Positions 43,299-51,915 of a stretch of 64,000 nt of DNA are shown here, one piece after another; within the stretch, counting starts at the first letter, position 1, and every line of letters starts with the position of its first letter. Position numbers and translations under genes: made by a program. The notes beneath the pieces are model-generated. The model did not search any database, was not told the origin of the DNA, and was given only the letters and a program-made list of their open reading frames with translations. Source of the DNA: Streptomyces sp. NBC_00683. GTDB lineage: Bacteria > Actinomycetota > Actinomycetes > Streptomycetales > Streptomycetaceae. The DNA lies in assembly GCF_036226745.1 (NCBI RefSeq), contig NZ_CP109013.1, positions 4,588,001-4,652,000 of the forward strand. Reading direction: 5' to 3'.

Positions 43299-45275
43299 TC
43301 AGCCCGTCCTCGTGTACGTGAGGCTCTCGCCGGTGTCCGTGATCTCGCGGCGCAGGGTGCCGTCGGGCAGCAGCGTCAGGACAGTGGCCTTGCCCGGGGT
43401 GCACGACGTCATCGGTTCGCCGACGGTGACCGTGGACGGACCGATGCTGACCGGGGAGCCGGAGGAGGGTTCGCCCTGGAGGGGGGCCTGGAAGACGCAG
43501 TGGTACGAGCCTCCGGTGTCGAGCGGCCCCTCGGCGGTGAGGGACAGCACGGTGTCGCCCACTTCGCCCTGCTGGATGACGAGTTGACGGGTGGACTGTC
43601 CCGAAGCGCTGTCGATGGTGCCCGACCAGGTGCCCAGGTAGCCGCTGGGGACGGCGCCCTCGGCGTTCTTCCCGTCCGTCGAGGGTCCGGGGTCCGGGGC
43701 CGAGGGCGACGGGGAGACGGACCGGGACGAGGTGGGCGTGGGAGTGGGGTCCGGGGAGCTTGTGGTGTGCCCGTCGCCGTCCTTCATGAACGCGTACACC
43801 GACCAGCCCACTCCGACCGCGACGAGCAGGGCCACCGCCACCAGCAGCACGGTCGAACCCGCGGAGCGCCGGCGCTCCGGTTCGGGAGCAGGAGGGGGCG
43901 CGAGGTGGTGGGGCGGGCCGTACGGGGGAGTCGCGCCGTACGCGGGCGTGGGCCCGAACCCCTGGGCGGGCGGCTGCGGATGGCCGTAGGCCGGGGGTAC
44001 GGGTGCCTGCGGATGGCCGTACCCCTGGGCGGGCGGCTGCGGGTAGCCGTATCCCTGGGCGGGCGGCTGCGGGTTGCCGTAGCGCGGGGGTACGGGTGCC
44101 TGCGGCGGCAGTGCGGGCGGGCCGACCATCGTGGGCAGCGTGTGCACGGGCCGGTTGGGCGGCACGTGGGGCGCCTGTGCGGGACCGGGCGTCGGCTGAG
44201 GTGTCTGACCGGGCGTCGGCCGGGGCGCCTGTACCTGGCCGGGCGGCAGCTGGGGCGCCTGGCCGGGCGGCGGTTGGGGTGCGGGCGTGGTGGCCGGGGG
44301 TGCCGGTGCCACGGGGCCGGCCGGGGACGGTGCAGGGCCCTCTTCCGGGTCCTCGGAATCGAGCAGCTCCACCGCGTGCCGGCCGAGTTGGGCGATCAGC
44401 GCACCGGGCAGCCACGGTTCCCCGGTCTCGGGACCGCCCAGCCGCTCCAGGATGCTGTCGGTGGAGGGCCGCGCCGCCGGGTCCTTGGCCAGGCAGTCCT
44501 GGATGAGTTCGACCAGGTCCGCGGGGACTCCGGTGAGGTCCGGGGCATCCTGCGCGATCCGGAACATCAGGGCGTGGACCCCGCTGTCCGCCCCGCCGAA
44601 CGGAAGCCTGCCGGTGGACGCGTACGCGAGCACGGAGCCGAGGCAGAACACGTCGCACGCCGCAGTCACGGGCTCGCCCCGCACCTGCTCGGGCGCCATG
44701 AATCCGGGTGAGCCGATCAGCGCGCCCGTGCGGGTCAGGCCGCCGTCGGTGGCCGTGTCCAGCGCCCGGGCTATGCCGAAGTCGATGACCCGTGGACCGT
44801 CGATCGTGATCAGGACGTTGGAGGGCTTCAGATCGCGGTGGATCAGCCCGGCGCGGTGGATGTCCTGGAGGGCGCTCGCGAGCCCGGCGCCCAGGATGCG
44901 GACGGTACGCGCGGGGAGCGGACCGTACGCCCCCGACGCGGTCACCGGGGTGCCCGGCACTCCGGAGACGGTGCGCTGGAGCGAGGGGCCGGCGACGTAA
45001 CCGGTGGCGACCCAGGGCACCGGCGCGTCGATGTCGGCGTCCAGCACCGGCGCGGTCCAGGCGCCGCCGACCCGGCGGCCGGCCTGCACCTCCTGCCGGA
45101 AGCGGTCGCGGAACTGCTGCACCTCGGCGAGATCGGGCCGGACCAGCTTGATGGCGACGGTACGGCCCCGCTCGGAGCGTGCCAGGTACACCTGTCCCAT
45201 GCCGCCGGCGCCGAGGCGTCCCAGCAGCCGGTAGGCGCCGATGCGTTGCGGATCGCCGGAGCCCAGCTTCTCCAT
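43299..45275 (-). CDS. Transmembrane Ser/Thr protein kinase with external sensor-like domain
   Basis: A 658-residue Hanks-type kinase. The catalytic domain (about 14-285) has the Gly-rich loop LGRLGAGGMGQVY, Lys43 in VAIKLV, HRDLKPSN with catalytic Asp148, and DFG at 165-167. APE follows in SPGFMAPEQV. A long Pro/Gln/Ala/Gly/Tyr-rich linker (about 310-465) includes imperfect repeats such as GYPQPPAQGYG and GHPQPPAQGF. One membrane helix (about 472-495) and a Ser/Pro/Thr linker lead to an external beta-rich domain of about 120 residues (GYLGTWSGTIDSASGQ, YHCVFQAP). The outer domain probably senses a wall or stress signal. No PASTA repeats are seen. Confidence 0.9.
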   Translation of the reverse strand: MEKLGSGDPQRIGAYRLLGRLGAGGMGQVYLARSERGRTVAIKLVRPDLAEVQQFRDRFRQEVQAGRRVGGAWTAPVLDADIDAPVPWVATGYVAGPSLQRTVSGVPGTPVTASGAYGPLPARTVRILGAGLASALQDIHRAGLIHRDLKPSNVLITIDGPRVIDFGIARALDTATDGGLTRTGALIGSPGFMAPEQVRGEPVTAACDVFCLGSVLAYASTGRLPFGGADSGVHALMFRIAQDAPDLTGVPADLVELIQDCLAKDPAARPSTDSILERLGGPETGEPWLPGALIAQLGRHAVELLDSEDPEEGPAPSPAGPVAPAPPATTPAPQPPPGQAPQLPPGQVQAPRPTPGQTPQPTPGPAQAPHVPPNRPVHTLPTMVGPPALPPQAPVPPRYGNPQPPAQGYGYPQPPAQGYGHPQAPVPPAYGHPQPPAQGFGPTPAYGATPPYGPPHHLAPPPAPEPERRRSAGSTVLLVAVALLVAVGVGWSVYAFMKDGDGHTTSSPDPTPTPTSSRSVSPSPSAPDPGPSTDGKNAEGAVPSGYLGTWSGTIDSASGQSTRQLVIQQGEVGDTVLSLTAEGPLDTGGSYHCVFQAPLQGEPSSGSPVSIGPSTVTVGEPMTSCTPGKATVLTLLPDGTLRREITDTGESLTYTRTG

Positions 45276-45363
45276 GGTGCGCTTCCTCCCCCGTGCGGTC
45301 GTGGCAGACCGTGCTTGAGGATAGCTGCGCCCCCCACCCCCTTGCCCAGCACCCGTTCCGGCC

Positions 45364-45834
45364 TCAGCCCTCCGGCGGGGGTGCGGCCGGCCCGGAGTCC
45401 ACCGCCGCCAGCGCCTCCGACAGCCGCTCCAGCACCCGTACGGTCTGCGCGAACTCCTCCTCGCCCAGTTCCTCGGCCAGCCGCGCGGCGAACTCCGCGT
45501 GAGCGGGGCCGATCCGGCTCACCGCCGCGCGCCCCTCCTCGGTGGGCCGGACGAGCTTGGCCCGCCGGTGGGCCGGGTTCGGCACGTACTCCGCGAGGCC
45601 CCTGGCCACCAGCAGATCCGCGATCCGCTGCACGCTCTGCCGGGTGATCCCCATCGACCGGGCGATCCCCGACACCGGGAGCGGCTCGCCGAGGACGGCA
45701 CCGAGGACCTGCCACCACGCCGCGGTGAGTCCGGACGGCTTGGCCAGCTCCTCCGCCACGGACAGGAACTGCCCGTTGAGCCTGAACACCCCGATCGCCG
45801 TCCGGCTGAACCGGTCCTGGTTCTCGCTGCTCAT
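45364..45834 (-). CDS. MarR-family transcriptional regulator
   Basis: A 156-residue regulator with winged helix-turn-helix: LTAAWWQVLGAVLGEPLPVSGIARSMGITRQSVQRIADLLVARGL, then a wing around NPAHRRAKLVRPTEEGRAAV. Its ATG overlaps the stop of the DJ-1-like gene by four bases, so the two form an operon with the DJ-1 gene first. Dyads upstream of the operon (46485-46519) are likely binding sites for autoregulation. MarR proteins of this group respond to small aromatic or oxidising compounds. Confidence 0.9.
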   Translation of the reverse strand: MSSENQDRFSRTAIGVFRLNGQFLSVAEELAKPSGLTAAWWQVLGAVLGEPLPVSGIARSMGITRQSVQRIADLLVARGLAEYVPNPAHRRAKLVRPTEEGRAAVSRIGPAHAEFAARLAEELGEEEFAQTVRVLERLSEALAAVDSGPAAPPPEG

Positions 45835-46442
45835 CCCTGGAGCACCTCGTACGCGCTCGCGTCGGAGTCGTGGAACAGCCGGTACCAGGCGTCCAGTTTC
45901 TTCGGCTCGTACACCCCGAGCAGTCCGAAGATCTCGCGGGCGAAGGCCACGGGCTCGGTCGGCCCGGCCGTGACGAGCGCGCCGCGCGAGGCACCGCCGG
46001 AATCCGTCACCGCGTCGGCGTCGATGTAGTGCGGGCCGCCCGCGTACCCGGTCGCCGCCAGATAGAAGGAGACGGCACTCGTGTGGGTCCGGTCGTCGAG
46101 CAGCCCCTCGCGGGCCAGCCCCGCCGTCGCCCCGCAGATCGCCGCGACGGGCACCCCCGCGTCCAGGAAGGCGCGGGCCGTGCGCGCGAAGGGGGCGAGG
46201 CTGTCGCCGGTGTCCCAGAGGCCGGCGCCGCCGAGGATGAGCAGGGTGCTGTCCTCGGGGCGCAGGTCGTCGAGTGCGAGGTCGGGCCGGACGCGCATGC
46301 CGCCCATGGTGGTGACCGGGTCGGTGGTGGCTCCGACGGTGCGCACGGTGTGGCCGTTCTGGGTGAGGTGGGCCGTGGCGAAGCCCGGCTCCCAGTCGGC
46401 GAGGGTGTCGTAGACGGCCAGATGGACGCTCGTGCTGGTCAT
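45831..46442 (-). CDS. DJ-1/PfpI family protein
   Basis: A 203-residue protein of the glutamine-amidotransferase-like fold. HLAVYDTLADWEPGFATAHL leads to the nucleophile elbow VPVAAICGATAGLAREGLLD, with Cys103 as the probable reactive cysteine. LLILGGAGLWDTG and a histidine-rich segment near RTHTSAVSFYL are also present. The family includes stress-response chaperones, glyoxalase III and isonitrile hydratases. The substrate is unknown. The ATG at 46442 is preceded by CCGGAGGTCACC. It is co-transcribed with the MarR gene, suggesting an inducible defence against reactive compounds. Confidence 0.86.
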   Translation of the reverse strand: MTSTSVHLAVYDTLADWEPGFATAHLTQNGHTVRTVGATTDPVTTMGGMRVRPDLALDDLRPEDSTLLILGGAGLWDTGDSLAPFARTARAFLDAGVPVAAICGATAGLAREGLLDDRTHTSAVSFYLAATGYAGGPHYIDADAVTDSGGASRGALVTAGPTEPVAFAREIFGLLGVYEPKKLDAWYRLFHDSDASAYEVLQG

Positions 46443-46484
46443 GGTGACCTCCGGAAGGGGATGTGGGACCCTCGTGGAACTCTT

Positions 46485-46519
46485 ATGACAGAAGACTGTC
46501 ATGACGACAGCATGTTGTC
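46485..46519. promoter_or_regulatory. Operator dyads of the DJ-1/MarR operon
   Basis: A perfect ATGACAG-AAGA-CTGTCAT dyad (46485-46502) is followed by GACA-GCATGT-TGTC (46506-46519) in an AT-richer patch upstream of the operon. Both are plausible MarR-binding sites. Confidence 0.65.
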
Positions 46520-46648
46520 AATTGTTGGGCGCGGGTCGAGTCCGGTTCCGGAGTCCGGCCGCGGACCCGACATCCTGCCGAGCCGGGCGCTCCACGCCAT
46601 ACACAGTGGCCATGGAGCACCGCCCCTGAGCCGACCTACTCTCGCCGT

Positions 46649-48022
46649 ATGACCCCTCATGCCTCTCGCGCCCCGTACGTCGACTCCGCCGCCGGTGCGG
46701 CCGTGAAGGCCGCCGACCGCGCGCACGTGTTCCACTCCTGGTCCGCCCAGGGCCTGATCGACCCGCTCGCCGTCGCCGGCGCCGAGGGGGCGTACTTCTG
46801 GGACTACGACGGAAACCGCTACCTGGACTTCACCAGCGGCCTCGTCTTCACCAACATCGGCTACCAGCACCCCGCCGTCGTCGCCGCGATCCAGGAGCAG
46901 GCGGGCAAGCTCACCACCTTCGCCCCCGCGTTCGCCGTCGAGTCGCGCTCCGAGGCCGCACGCCTCATCGCCGAGCGCACCCCCGGCGACCTGGACAAGA
47001 TCTTCTTCACCAACGGCGGCGCCGAGGCCGTCGAGAACGCCGTCCGCATGGCCCGGCTGCACACCGGCCGTACGAAGGTGCTCTCCGCCTACCGCTCGTA
47101 CCACGGCGCCACCTCCACCGCGATCAACCTCACCGGCGACCCGCGCCGCTGGGCGTCCGACAACGGCTCGGCGGGTGTCGTCCGCTTCTGGGCGCCGTTC
47201 CTCTACCGCTCGCCCTTCTACGCGCAGACCGAGGCCGAGGAGTGCGCCCGCGCCCTGCAGCACCTGGAGGACACCCTCGCCTTCGAGGGCCCGTCGACCG
47301 TCGCCGCGGTGATCCTGGAGACCATCCCCGGCACGGCGGGCATCATGACGCCGCCGCCCGGCTACCTCGCGGGCGTCCGTGAGATCTGCGACCGGTACGG
47401 GATCGTCTTCGTCCTCGACGAGGTGATGGCCGGCTTCGGGCGCACCGGCACGTGGTTCGCGGCCGACCACTACGACGTCGTGCCGGACCTGATGACGTTC
47501 GCGAAGGGCGTCAACTCCGGTTACGTACCGCTCGGCGGCGTCGCGATCAGCGCCGAGATCGCCGCCACCTTCGAGACGCGGCCCTACCCCGGCGGACTCA
47601 CCTACTCCGGTCACCCCCTTGCCTGTGCGGCGGCCGTCGCGACGATCAAGGTCATGGAGGACGAGAAGGTCATCGAGAACGCCGCACACCTCGGTGAGCA
47701 CGTCCTCGGCCCCGGTCTGCGCGAGCTCGCCGAACGCCACCCGTCGGTCGGCGAGGTCCGCGGTCTCGGCGCCTTCTGGGCGCTCGAACTGGTCCGCAAC
47801 AAGGAGACACGCGAGCCGCTGGTCCCGTACAACGCGACCGGCGAGGCCAACGCCCCCATGGCCGCCTTCGGCGCGGCCTGCAAGAAGAACGGCCTGTGGC
47901 CCTTCATCAACATGAACCGCACCCACGCGGTCCCCGCCTGCAACGTCACCGAGGCCGAGGCGAAGGAAGGCCTCGCCGCCCTGGACGTGGCCCTCGCGGT
48001 CGCCGACGAGCACACCGTCTGA
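46649..48022 (+). CDS. Class III PLP-dependent aminotransferase
   Basis: A 457-residue fold-type I aminotransferase of the omega-aminotransferase group. Landmarks are AYFWDYDGNRYLDFTSGLVF, FFTNGGAEAVENAVRMAR, SYHGATSTAINLTGDPRRW and VFVLDEVMAGFGRTGTWFA. The PLP lysine, about K286, lies in MTFAKGVNSGYVPLGGVAIS, followed by GGLTYSGHPLACAAAVA. The set is close to taurine/beta-alanine:pyruvate transaminases. The exact amino donor is uncertain. The ATG at 46649 has TACTCT six bases upstream (leaderless candidate). The divergent GntR-type gene is not its neighbour, but a GntR regulator follows in the same direction and may act on it. Confidence 0.88.
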   Translation: MTPHASRAPYVDSAAGAAVKAADRAHVFHSWSAQGLIDPLAVAGAEGAYFWDYDGNRYLDFTSGLVFTNIGYQHPAVVAAIQEQAGKLTTFAPAFAVESRSEAARLIAERTPGDLDKIFFTNGGAEAVENAVRMARLHTGRTKVLSAYRSYHGATSTAINLTGDPRRWASDNGSAGVVRFWAPFLYRSPFYAQTEAEECARALQHLEDTLAFEGPSTVAAVILETIPGTAGIMTPPPGYLAGVREICDRYGIVFVLDEVMAGFGRTGTWFAADHYDVVPDLMTFAKGVNSGYVPLGGVAISAEIAATFETRPYPGGLTYSGHPLACAAAVATIKVMEDEKVIENAAHLGEHVLGPGLRELAERHPSVGEVRGLGAFWALELVRNKETREPLVPYNATGEANAPMAAFGAACKKNGLWPFINMNRTHAVPACNVTEAEAKEGLAALDVALAVADEHTV

Positions 48023-48078
48023 CCGGGCGCACACGTCCGCCGCGCACACATGTAGGCGACACCGAAGGGAACGCCGCC

Positions 48079-48102
48079 CCCGTGCCCGGATCCGGGCACG
48101 GG
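48079..48102. terminator. 24-bp perfect palindrome between aminotransferase and GntR genes
   Basis: CCCGTGCCCGGA at 48079-48090 followed at once by its complement to 48102. It could be a terminator of the aminotransferase gene or, given its perfect symmetry and place before the GntR gene, an operator. Confidence 0.55.
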
Positions 48103-48146
48103 CCCTGGCTTAAGGTGACCGGAGCCGAGAACCGGGAGGGGGCGTC

Positions 48147-48860
48147 ATGTGTGCGAGCGGAGGTGTGACCCGCAGTACGCTGCGGCAGCAGATCACCGAC
48201 GCGCTGCGTGACGAGGTGCTTGCGGGGCGTCTGCAGCCGGGGCTGGAGTTCACCGTCAAGCAGATCGCCGAGCAGTACGGGGTGTCCGCGACGCCCGTCC
48301 GCGAGGCGCTCTTCGACCTCTCCGCGCAGGGGCTCCTCGAATCCGACCAGCACCGGGGCTTCCGGGTGCGCCAGTTCACCGTCGCCGACTACCGCTCGAT
48401 GGTGGAGGCGCGCGCCCTCGTCATAGACGGGGTGTTCCGGAAGATCTTCGACGGTACGGGCTCGGCGCCGGAGGTCCTGGGCGCCCACCGTGACGCCCTG
48501 GTCTCCGTACGCCGCCGGGCCGAGGAGGCCGCACGGGCGGCGCGCGGCGGTGACCTCGACATCCTCATCGGATACGACCTGCGGTTCTGGCGGGAGCTGG
48601 GCGCGGTCGTCGGGAACACGTACATCACCGACTTCCTGCACCGGCTGCGCGTGCAGGCGTGGGTCTTCGCCGTCCCGTACCTGCGGGGCGACACCGATGT
48701 GCGGGACTGGCTGTGGAACGGCCACCAGGTGCTGGTGGAGGCGATCATCGCCGCGGACGGCGACGAGGTACGCGCGATCCTCGACGGCTACTACGCGCAC
48801 GGGCTGAAGTGGGCGGACCGGCTGGCCGCGGACGACCCCCCGCACCCCGGCCGGGGCTGA
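48147..48860 (+). CDS. GntR-family regulator (FadR/FCD type)
   Basis: A 237-residue regulator. The winged helix-turn-helix reads TLRQQITDALRDEVLAGRLQPG, then FTVKQIAEQYGVSATPVREALFDLSAQGLLES and RGFRVRQFTV. The all-helical FCD effector domain follows (DYRSMVEARALVIDGVF, GGDLDILIGYDLRFWRELGAVVGN, HQVLVEAIIAADGDEVRAILDGYYAHGL). FCD regulators usually bind small carboxylic acids or amino-acid-derived ligands, with conserved acidic and His residues coordinating a metal. GGGAGGGGGCGTC precedes the ATG. The upstream aminotransferase is a reasonable target. Confidence 0.9.
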   Translation: MCASGGVTRSTLRQQITDALRDEVLAGRLQPGLEFTVKQIAEQYGVSATPVREALFDLSAQGLLESDQHRGFRVRQFTVADYRSMVEARALVIDGVFRKIFDGTGSAPEVLGAHRDALVSVRRRAEEAARAARGGDLDILIGYDLRFWRELGAVVGNTYITDFLHRLRVQAWVFAVPYLRGDTDVRDWLWNGHQVLVEAIIAADGDEVRAILDGYYAHGLKWADRLAADDPPHPGRG

Positions 48861-48938
48861 CCCGGGCACTGTGCGCGGGGTTCCGGCCGCATTACGCTGT
48901 TCCGACCATCGCAAGAACCCGTTGGAGAGCGAGACTTC

Positions 48939-49589
48939 GTGGCCTGTGACCTGTGGCTGGTCCCCCTCGTCGATGTGCTGTGCCACAGCCCCGACAATCC
49001 GTTCGCCGAAGAGATCGCCATCTACGACAAGGCGCTGAGCGAGGCGGGGCTTCCCCCCGTTCCCGTCTACGCCTACATGCCCGGACTCACGGGGGACGTC
49101 GCCCCGGTCGCGGGCTTCGACTACGACGCACTGCACTTCCTGCGGCGCGCGTACCTCCTCCAGCTGAGCGGACTCGCCGTCACTCCCGTCGATGAACTGG
49201 GCGGGGACTACGAGCAGTTGCTGGAGATGTTCGAGCAGAGCGCACAGCAGTCGCACCTGGTCTGGCACTACGACCACGCCGGGGCGTACGTCCCGGTCGA
49301 CTTCCCCGCCCCGCTCTCCGACGACCAGCTGCTGGAGGGCGGTGGCCCACTGGGCTCCTCGCACGGGCTGCTGCGGGAACTGGAGTCGGTCGGCCCCTCG
49401 ATCGGCATCGACCCGGCGAATCCGCCGGCCGCACCGCTTCCGCCCGCCGGCCCGACCTCGCTGGAGGAGCCGGCCGGCCCGATTCCGTACGACGACAGTC
49501 CGTTCGCGCGCGAGCGGCACGTCTGGCTGGGCCTGCACGCGGCGGCGACCCGCAGCCTCGCGCAGGGCTCGATGATCATCTTCAGCTGA
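48939..49589 (+). CDS. Conserved hypothetical protein
   Basis: A 216-residue protein of no family I recognise. It begins ACDLWLVPLVDVLCHSPDNPF, suggesting a mixed alpha/beta core. It continues with FDYDALHFLRRAYLLQLSGLAVTPVDELGG and SHLVWHYDHAGAYVPVDFP, where His-Tyr-Asp-His could bind a metal. A Pro-rich linker (PANPPAAPLPPAGPTS) leads to a C-terminal SPFARERHVWLGLHAAATRSL. Sequence and codon use argue for a real soluble protein. GTG at 48939 has TTGGAGAGCGAG upstream. A hairpin at 49602-49632 follows. Confidence 0.6.
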   Translation: MACDLWLVPLVDVLCHSPDNPFAEEIAIYDKALSEAGLPPVPVYAYMPGLTGDVAPVAGFDYDALHFLRRAYLLQLSGLAVTPVDELGGDYEQLLEMFEQSAQQSHLVWHYDHAGAYVPVDFPAPLSDDQLLEGGGPLGSSHGLLRELESVGPSIGIDPANPPAAPLPPAGPTSLEEPAGPIPYDDSPFARERHVWLGLHAAATRSLAQGSMIIFS

Positions 49590-49601
49590 CCGGCCGACCG
49601 T

Positions 49602-49632
49602 GAGCCGCTCCGGAGGTCCGGCGGAGCGGCTC
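49602..49632. terminator. Terminator between convergent hypothetical and SLATT-like genes
   Basis: GAGCCGCTCCG at 49602-49612 pairs perfectly with CGGAGCGGCTC at 49622-49632 across nine bases. Confidence 0.75.
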
Positions 49633-49679
49633 CGGGGGCCCGGCGGGCGAGGTTCGTTCGGCCGCCGGGCGTGCAGGGT

Positions 49680-50465
49680 TCAGCGGGGCGGCTCCGGCGG
49701 TCGCTGGCGCGGCATGTTCGGCCGGGTCACCGAGGGCATGGTGAGGCGCCCCGGCGGTGCCCCCTGCTCCGGTCGCGGGCCGGCCCCGCCCGAGACCAGC
49801 GACTGCATCCCCATGGGCGCGGGCCCCGCCCGGAACTCCACCATCCAGTCCGCGGTCTCCATGCGCACCAGTTCGGTGACGTCCTCCGAGAACCGGCGCA
49901 GGACGCCCAGGCAGCGCTCCGCGGCCTCGCTGGCCGTTCCCTCGGTCGGCCCGAGCATCTCCCGTACGCACTCCGAGGCCCAGTCGAACTGGAGCACCTG
50001 CAGACGCCGCTGCACGGCCTGTGCCGTCGCGAGGTTCCTTATCCATCCCGAGGTCAGTCCGAAGTACCGGTCGCACGCCATGCACGCGGCCCCCAGCAGC
50101 AGGGACAGATAGCCCCAGCCGGCCGACCCGGTCAGCTCCCCGGTCAGGTCGAGCAGCGGGAGGGCGGCGCCCGCGACCACCCCGGCCGCCGTGCCGAAGC
50201 GCAGGAGCCTGGCCGCGCGCCGCTTGCGGATCCGGTCGCGCAGATACCAGTCGGCGGTGTCCAGGGCGCCCGCCTCGACCCAGCGGTAGAGCTCGTCGAG
50301 CCGTTCCGCGGGTTCGCCCCAGTCGCCGAGGGGGAAGGCGCGGCCGGTCAGGTCCCCGGAACCCGCACCGTAGCGCGAACCGGACGACTCGATTCCGGTA
50401 TCTGCACCGGATCCGCCGGACTCCTTGCGGTGCGGCCCCTCGGGCTGCATCTCCGGCTGACTCAC
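49680..50465 (-). CDS. SLATT-domain-like two-helix membrane protein
   Basis: A 261-residue protein. The first 75 residues are polar and disordered. A region then follows that looks like the SLATT domain (SMODS/SLOG-associating 2TM). It has the helix WVEAGALDTADWYLRDRIRKRRAARLL, two membrane helices (FGTAAGVVAGAALPLLDL and GWGYLSLLLGAACMACDRYFG) and a long amphipathic helix, IRNLATAQAVQRRLQVLQFDW. The tail is Pro/Gly/Arg-rich. SLATT proteins are thought to act as membrane effectors in nucleotide-signalled defence, usually beside a sensor or nucleotidyltransferase gene. None is seen here, so this may be a solo housekeeping variant. GTG at 50465 has AGGAG at good spacing. Confidence 0.7.
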   Translation of the reverse strand: MSQPEMQPEGPHRKESGGSGADTGIESSGSRYGAGSGDLTGRAFPLGDWGEPAERLDELYRWVEAGALDTADWYLRDRIRKRRAARLLRFGTAAGVVAGAALPLLDLTGELTGSAGWGYLSLLLGAACMACDRYFGLTSGWIRNLATAQAVQRRLQVLQFDWASECVREMLGPTEGTASEAAERCLGVLRRFSEDVTELVRMETADWMVEFRAGPAPMGMQSLVSGGAGPRPEQGAPPGRLTMPSVTRPNMPRQRPPEPPR

Positions 50466-50834
50466 CGGGGCACTCCTCTGCACTCTGCGTTCGGCGCGTA
50501 TCGGCGCGTGACTACGCGGATCGGCACGGTTCTGGACACGGTCGGGGCGGACTCCGGCATATGACGGGGGCCCCACCCATGTAACTCTGCGTTACCCGTG
50601 ATGTGCGTGTGCGTACGGATACGCATGCCCTTCCTACCGCCGAATGGTGGGGCATGGGGTCGAAATCGCGGGATTCCCGCGTGCACACGGCCTCTGGTCA
50701 GGTATAGGAGTGCAGCAGGCCATTTCCAGAACTCACTCGAAAGAGTTGGTCCCCGGCGGGTGGGGCGCTGCGTCCGGGGAGCACGTAGGCTCGGCGTACC
50801 GAAACAATTCGTCGTCGAAATGCCAGGAGTGACA
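50466..50834. other. Intergenic region, 369 bp, no supported gene
   Basis: No convincing gene is seen. The divergent promoters of the SLATT-like gene and ybaB must lie here. GCGTACGGATACGC (about 50613-50626) is a small dyad of unknown use. No tRNA- or 4.5S-like fold was recognised. Confidence 0.55.
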
Positions 50835-51170
50835 GTGATTCCCGGTGGTGGCCAGCCCAATATGCAGCAGCTGCTCCAGCAGGCCCAGAAGATGCAGCAG
50901 GATCTTGCCGAGGCCCAGGAGGAGCTGGCGAGGACCGAGGTCGAGGGTCAGGCGGGCGGCGGTCTGGTGAAGGCCACCGTGACCGGGTCCGGCGAGCTCC
51001 GCGCCCTGGTGATCGACCCCAAGGCGGTGGACCCGGAGGACACGGAGACGCTCGCCGACCTGGTGGTGGCCGCGGTGCAGGCGGCGAACGAGAACGCCCA
51101 GCAGCTCCAGCAGCAGAAGCTGGGCCCGCTGGCGCAGGGCCTGGGCGGCATGCCCGGTCTCCCCTTCTGA
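50835..51170 (+). CDS. YbaB/EbfC family nucleoid-associated protein
   Basis: A 111-residue small DNA-binding protein. After the start IPGGGQP comes the characteristic helix [35 protein letters not shown], the strand block [25 protein letters not shown] and a C-terminal helix, [20 protein letters not shown]. The family forms tweezer-like dimers and is usually encoded before recR, as here (75-base gap), suggesting a role in recombination or nucleoid structure. GTG at 50835 has CCAGGAG six bases upstream; an ATG at 50820 is possible. Confidence 0.92.
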   Translation: MIPGGGQPNMQQLLQQAQKMQQDLAEAQEELARTEVEGQAGGGLVKATVTGSGELRALVIDPKAVDPEDTETLADLVVAAVQAANENAQQLQQQKLGPLAQGLGGMPGLPF

Positions 51171-51244
51171 CCTTCACGCAGGGACCTGTGGCTACCCGGG
51201 CGTACGGGCTACGGTACGAGCACGAATAGGGAAAGGCGTTTCCG

Positions 51245-51844
51245 TTGTACGAAGGCGTGGTTCAGGAGCTCATCGACGAACTGGGCAGGCTGCCCGGCGT
51301 CGGCCCCAAGAGCGCGCAGCGGATCGCCTTCCACATCCTGCAGGCGGAGCCCACCGACGTACGCCGTCTCGCCCATGCCCTCCTCGAGGTCAAGGACAAG
51401 GTCCGCTTCTGCGAGATCTGCGGCAACGTCGCCCAGCAGGAGCAGTGCGGGATCTGCCGGGACGCGCGCCGCGACCGCACGGTCATCTGCGTGGTCGAGG
51501 AACCGAAGGACGTCGTCGCGATCGAGCGGACCCGTGAGTTCCGGGGCCGCTATCACGTCCTCGGCGGCGCGATCAGCCCGATCGAGGGTGTCGGCCCCGA
51601 CGATCTGCGCATCCGTGAGCTGCTGGCCCGGCTCGCGGACGGTTCCATCACGGAGCTGATCCTCGCGACGGACCCCAACCTGGAGGGCGAGGCCACCGCG
51701 ACGTACCTGGCGCGGATGGTCAAGCCGATGGGCCTGCGGGTGACGCGGCTGGCCAGCGGCCTGCCGGTGGGCGGCGACCTGGAGTACGCGGACGAGGTCA
51801 CCCTCGGCCGCGCGTTCGAGGGGAGGCGGCTGCTCGATGTCTGA
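51245..51844 (+). CDS. recR: Recombination mediator RecR
   Basis: RecR, 199 residues, loads RecA on gapped DNA with RecO/RecF. The N-terminal helix-hairpin-helix is [24 protein letters not shown]. The zinc motif has Cys56, Cys59, Cys68 and Cys71 ([16 protein letters not shown]). The Toprim domain follows, with [55 protein letters not shown] and [28 protein letters not shown]. Complete. The start is the rare TTG at 51245; GGGAAAGG lies upstream. It is in the same direction as ybaB. Confidence 0.97.
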   Translation: MYEGVVQELIDELGRLPGVGPKSAQRIAFHILQAEPTDVRRLAHALLEVKDKVRFCEICGNVAQQEQCGICRDARRDRTVICVVEEPKDVVAIERTREFRGRYHVLGGAISPIEGVGPDDLRIRELLARLADGSITELILATDPNLEGEATATYLARMVKPMGLRVTRLASGLPVGGDLEYADEVTLGRAFEGRRLLDV

Positions 51845-51915
51845 CGGCGGTTTTACGTACGGCGACGCTATGTTCTACCCACCGTCCGCGACCGTGCCCA
51901 CGGGAGGTCTCCTCG

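Noticed and set aside
50466..50834. Considered a tRNA or 4.5S RNA gene in the longest gap near ybaB-recR
   Set aside because: No cloverleaf, TΨC-like GGTTCGA-TCC or 4.5S apical loop could be recognised.
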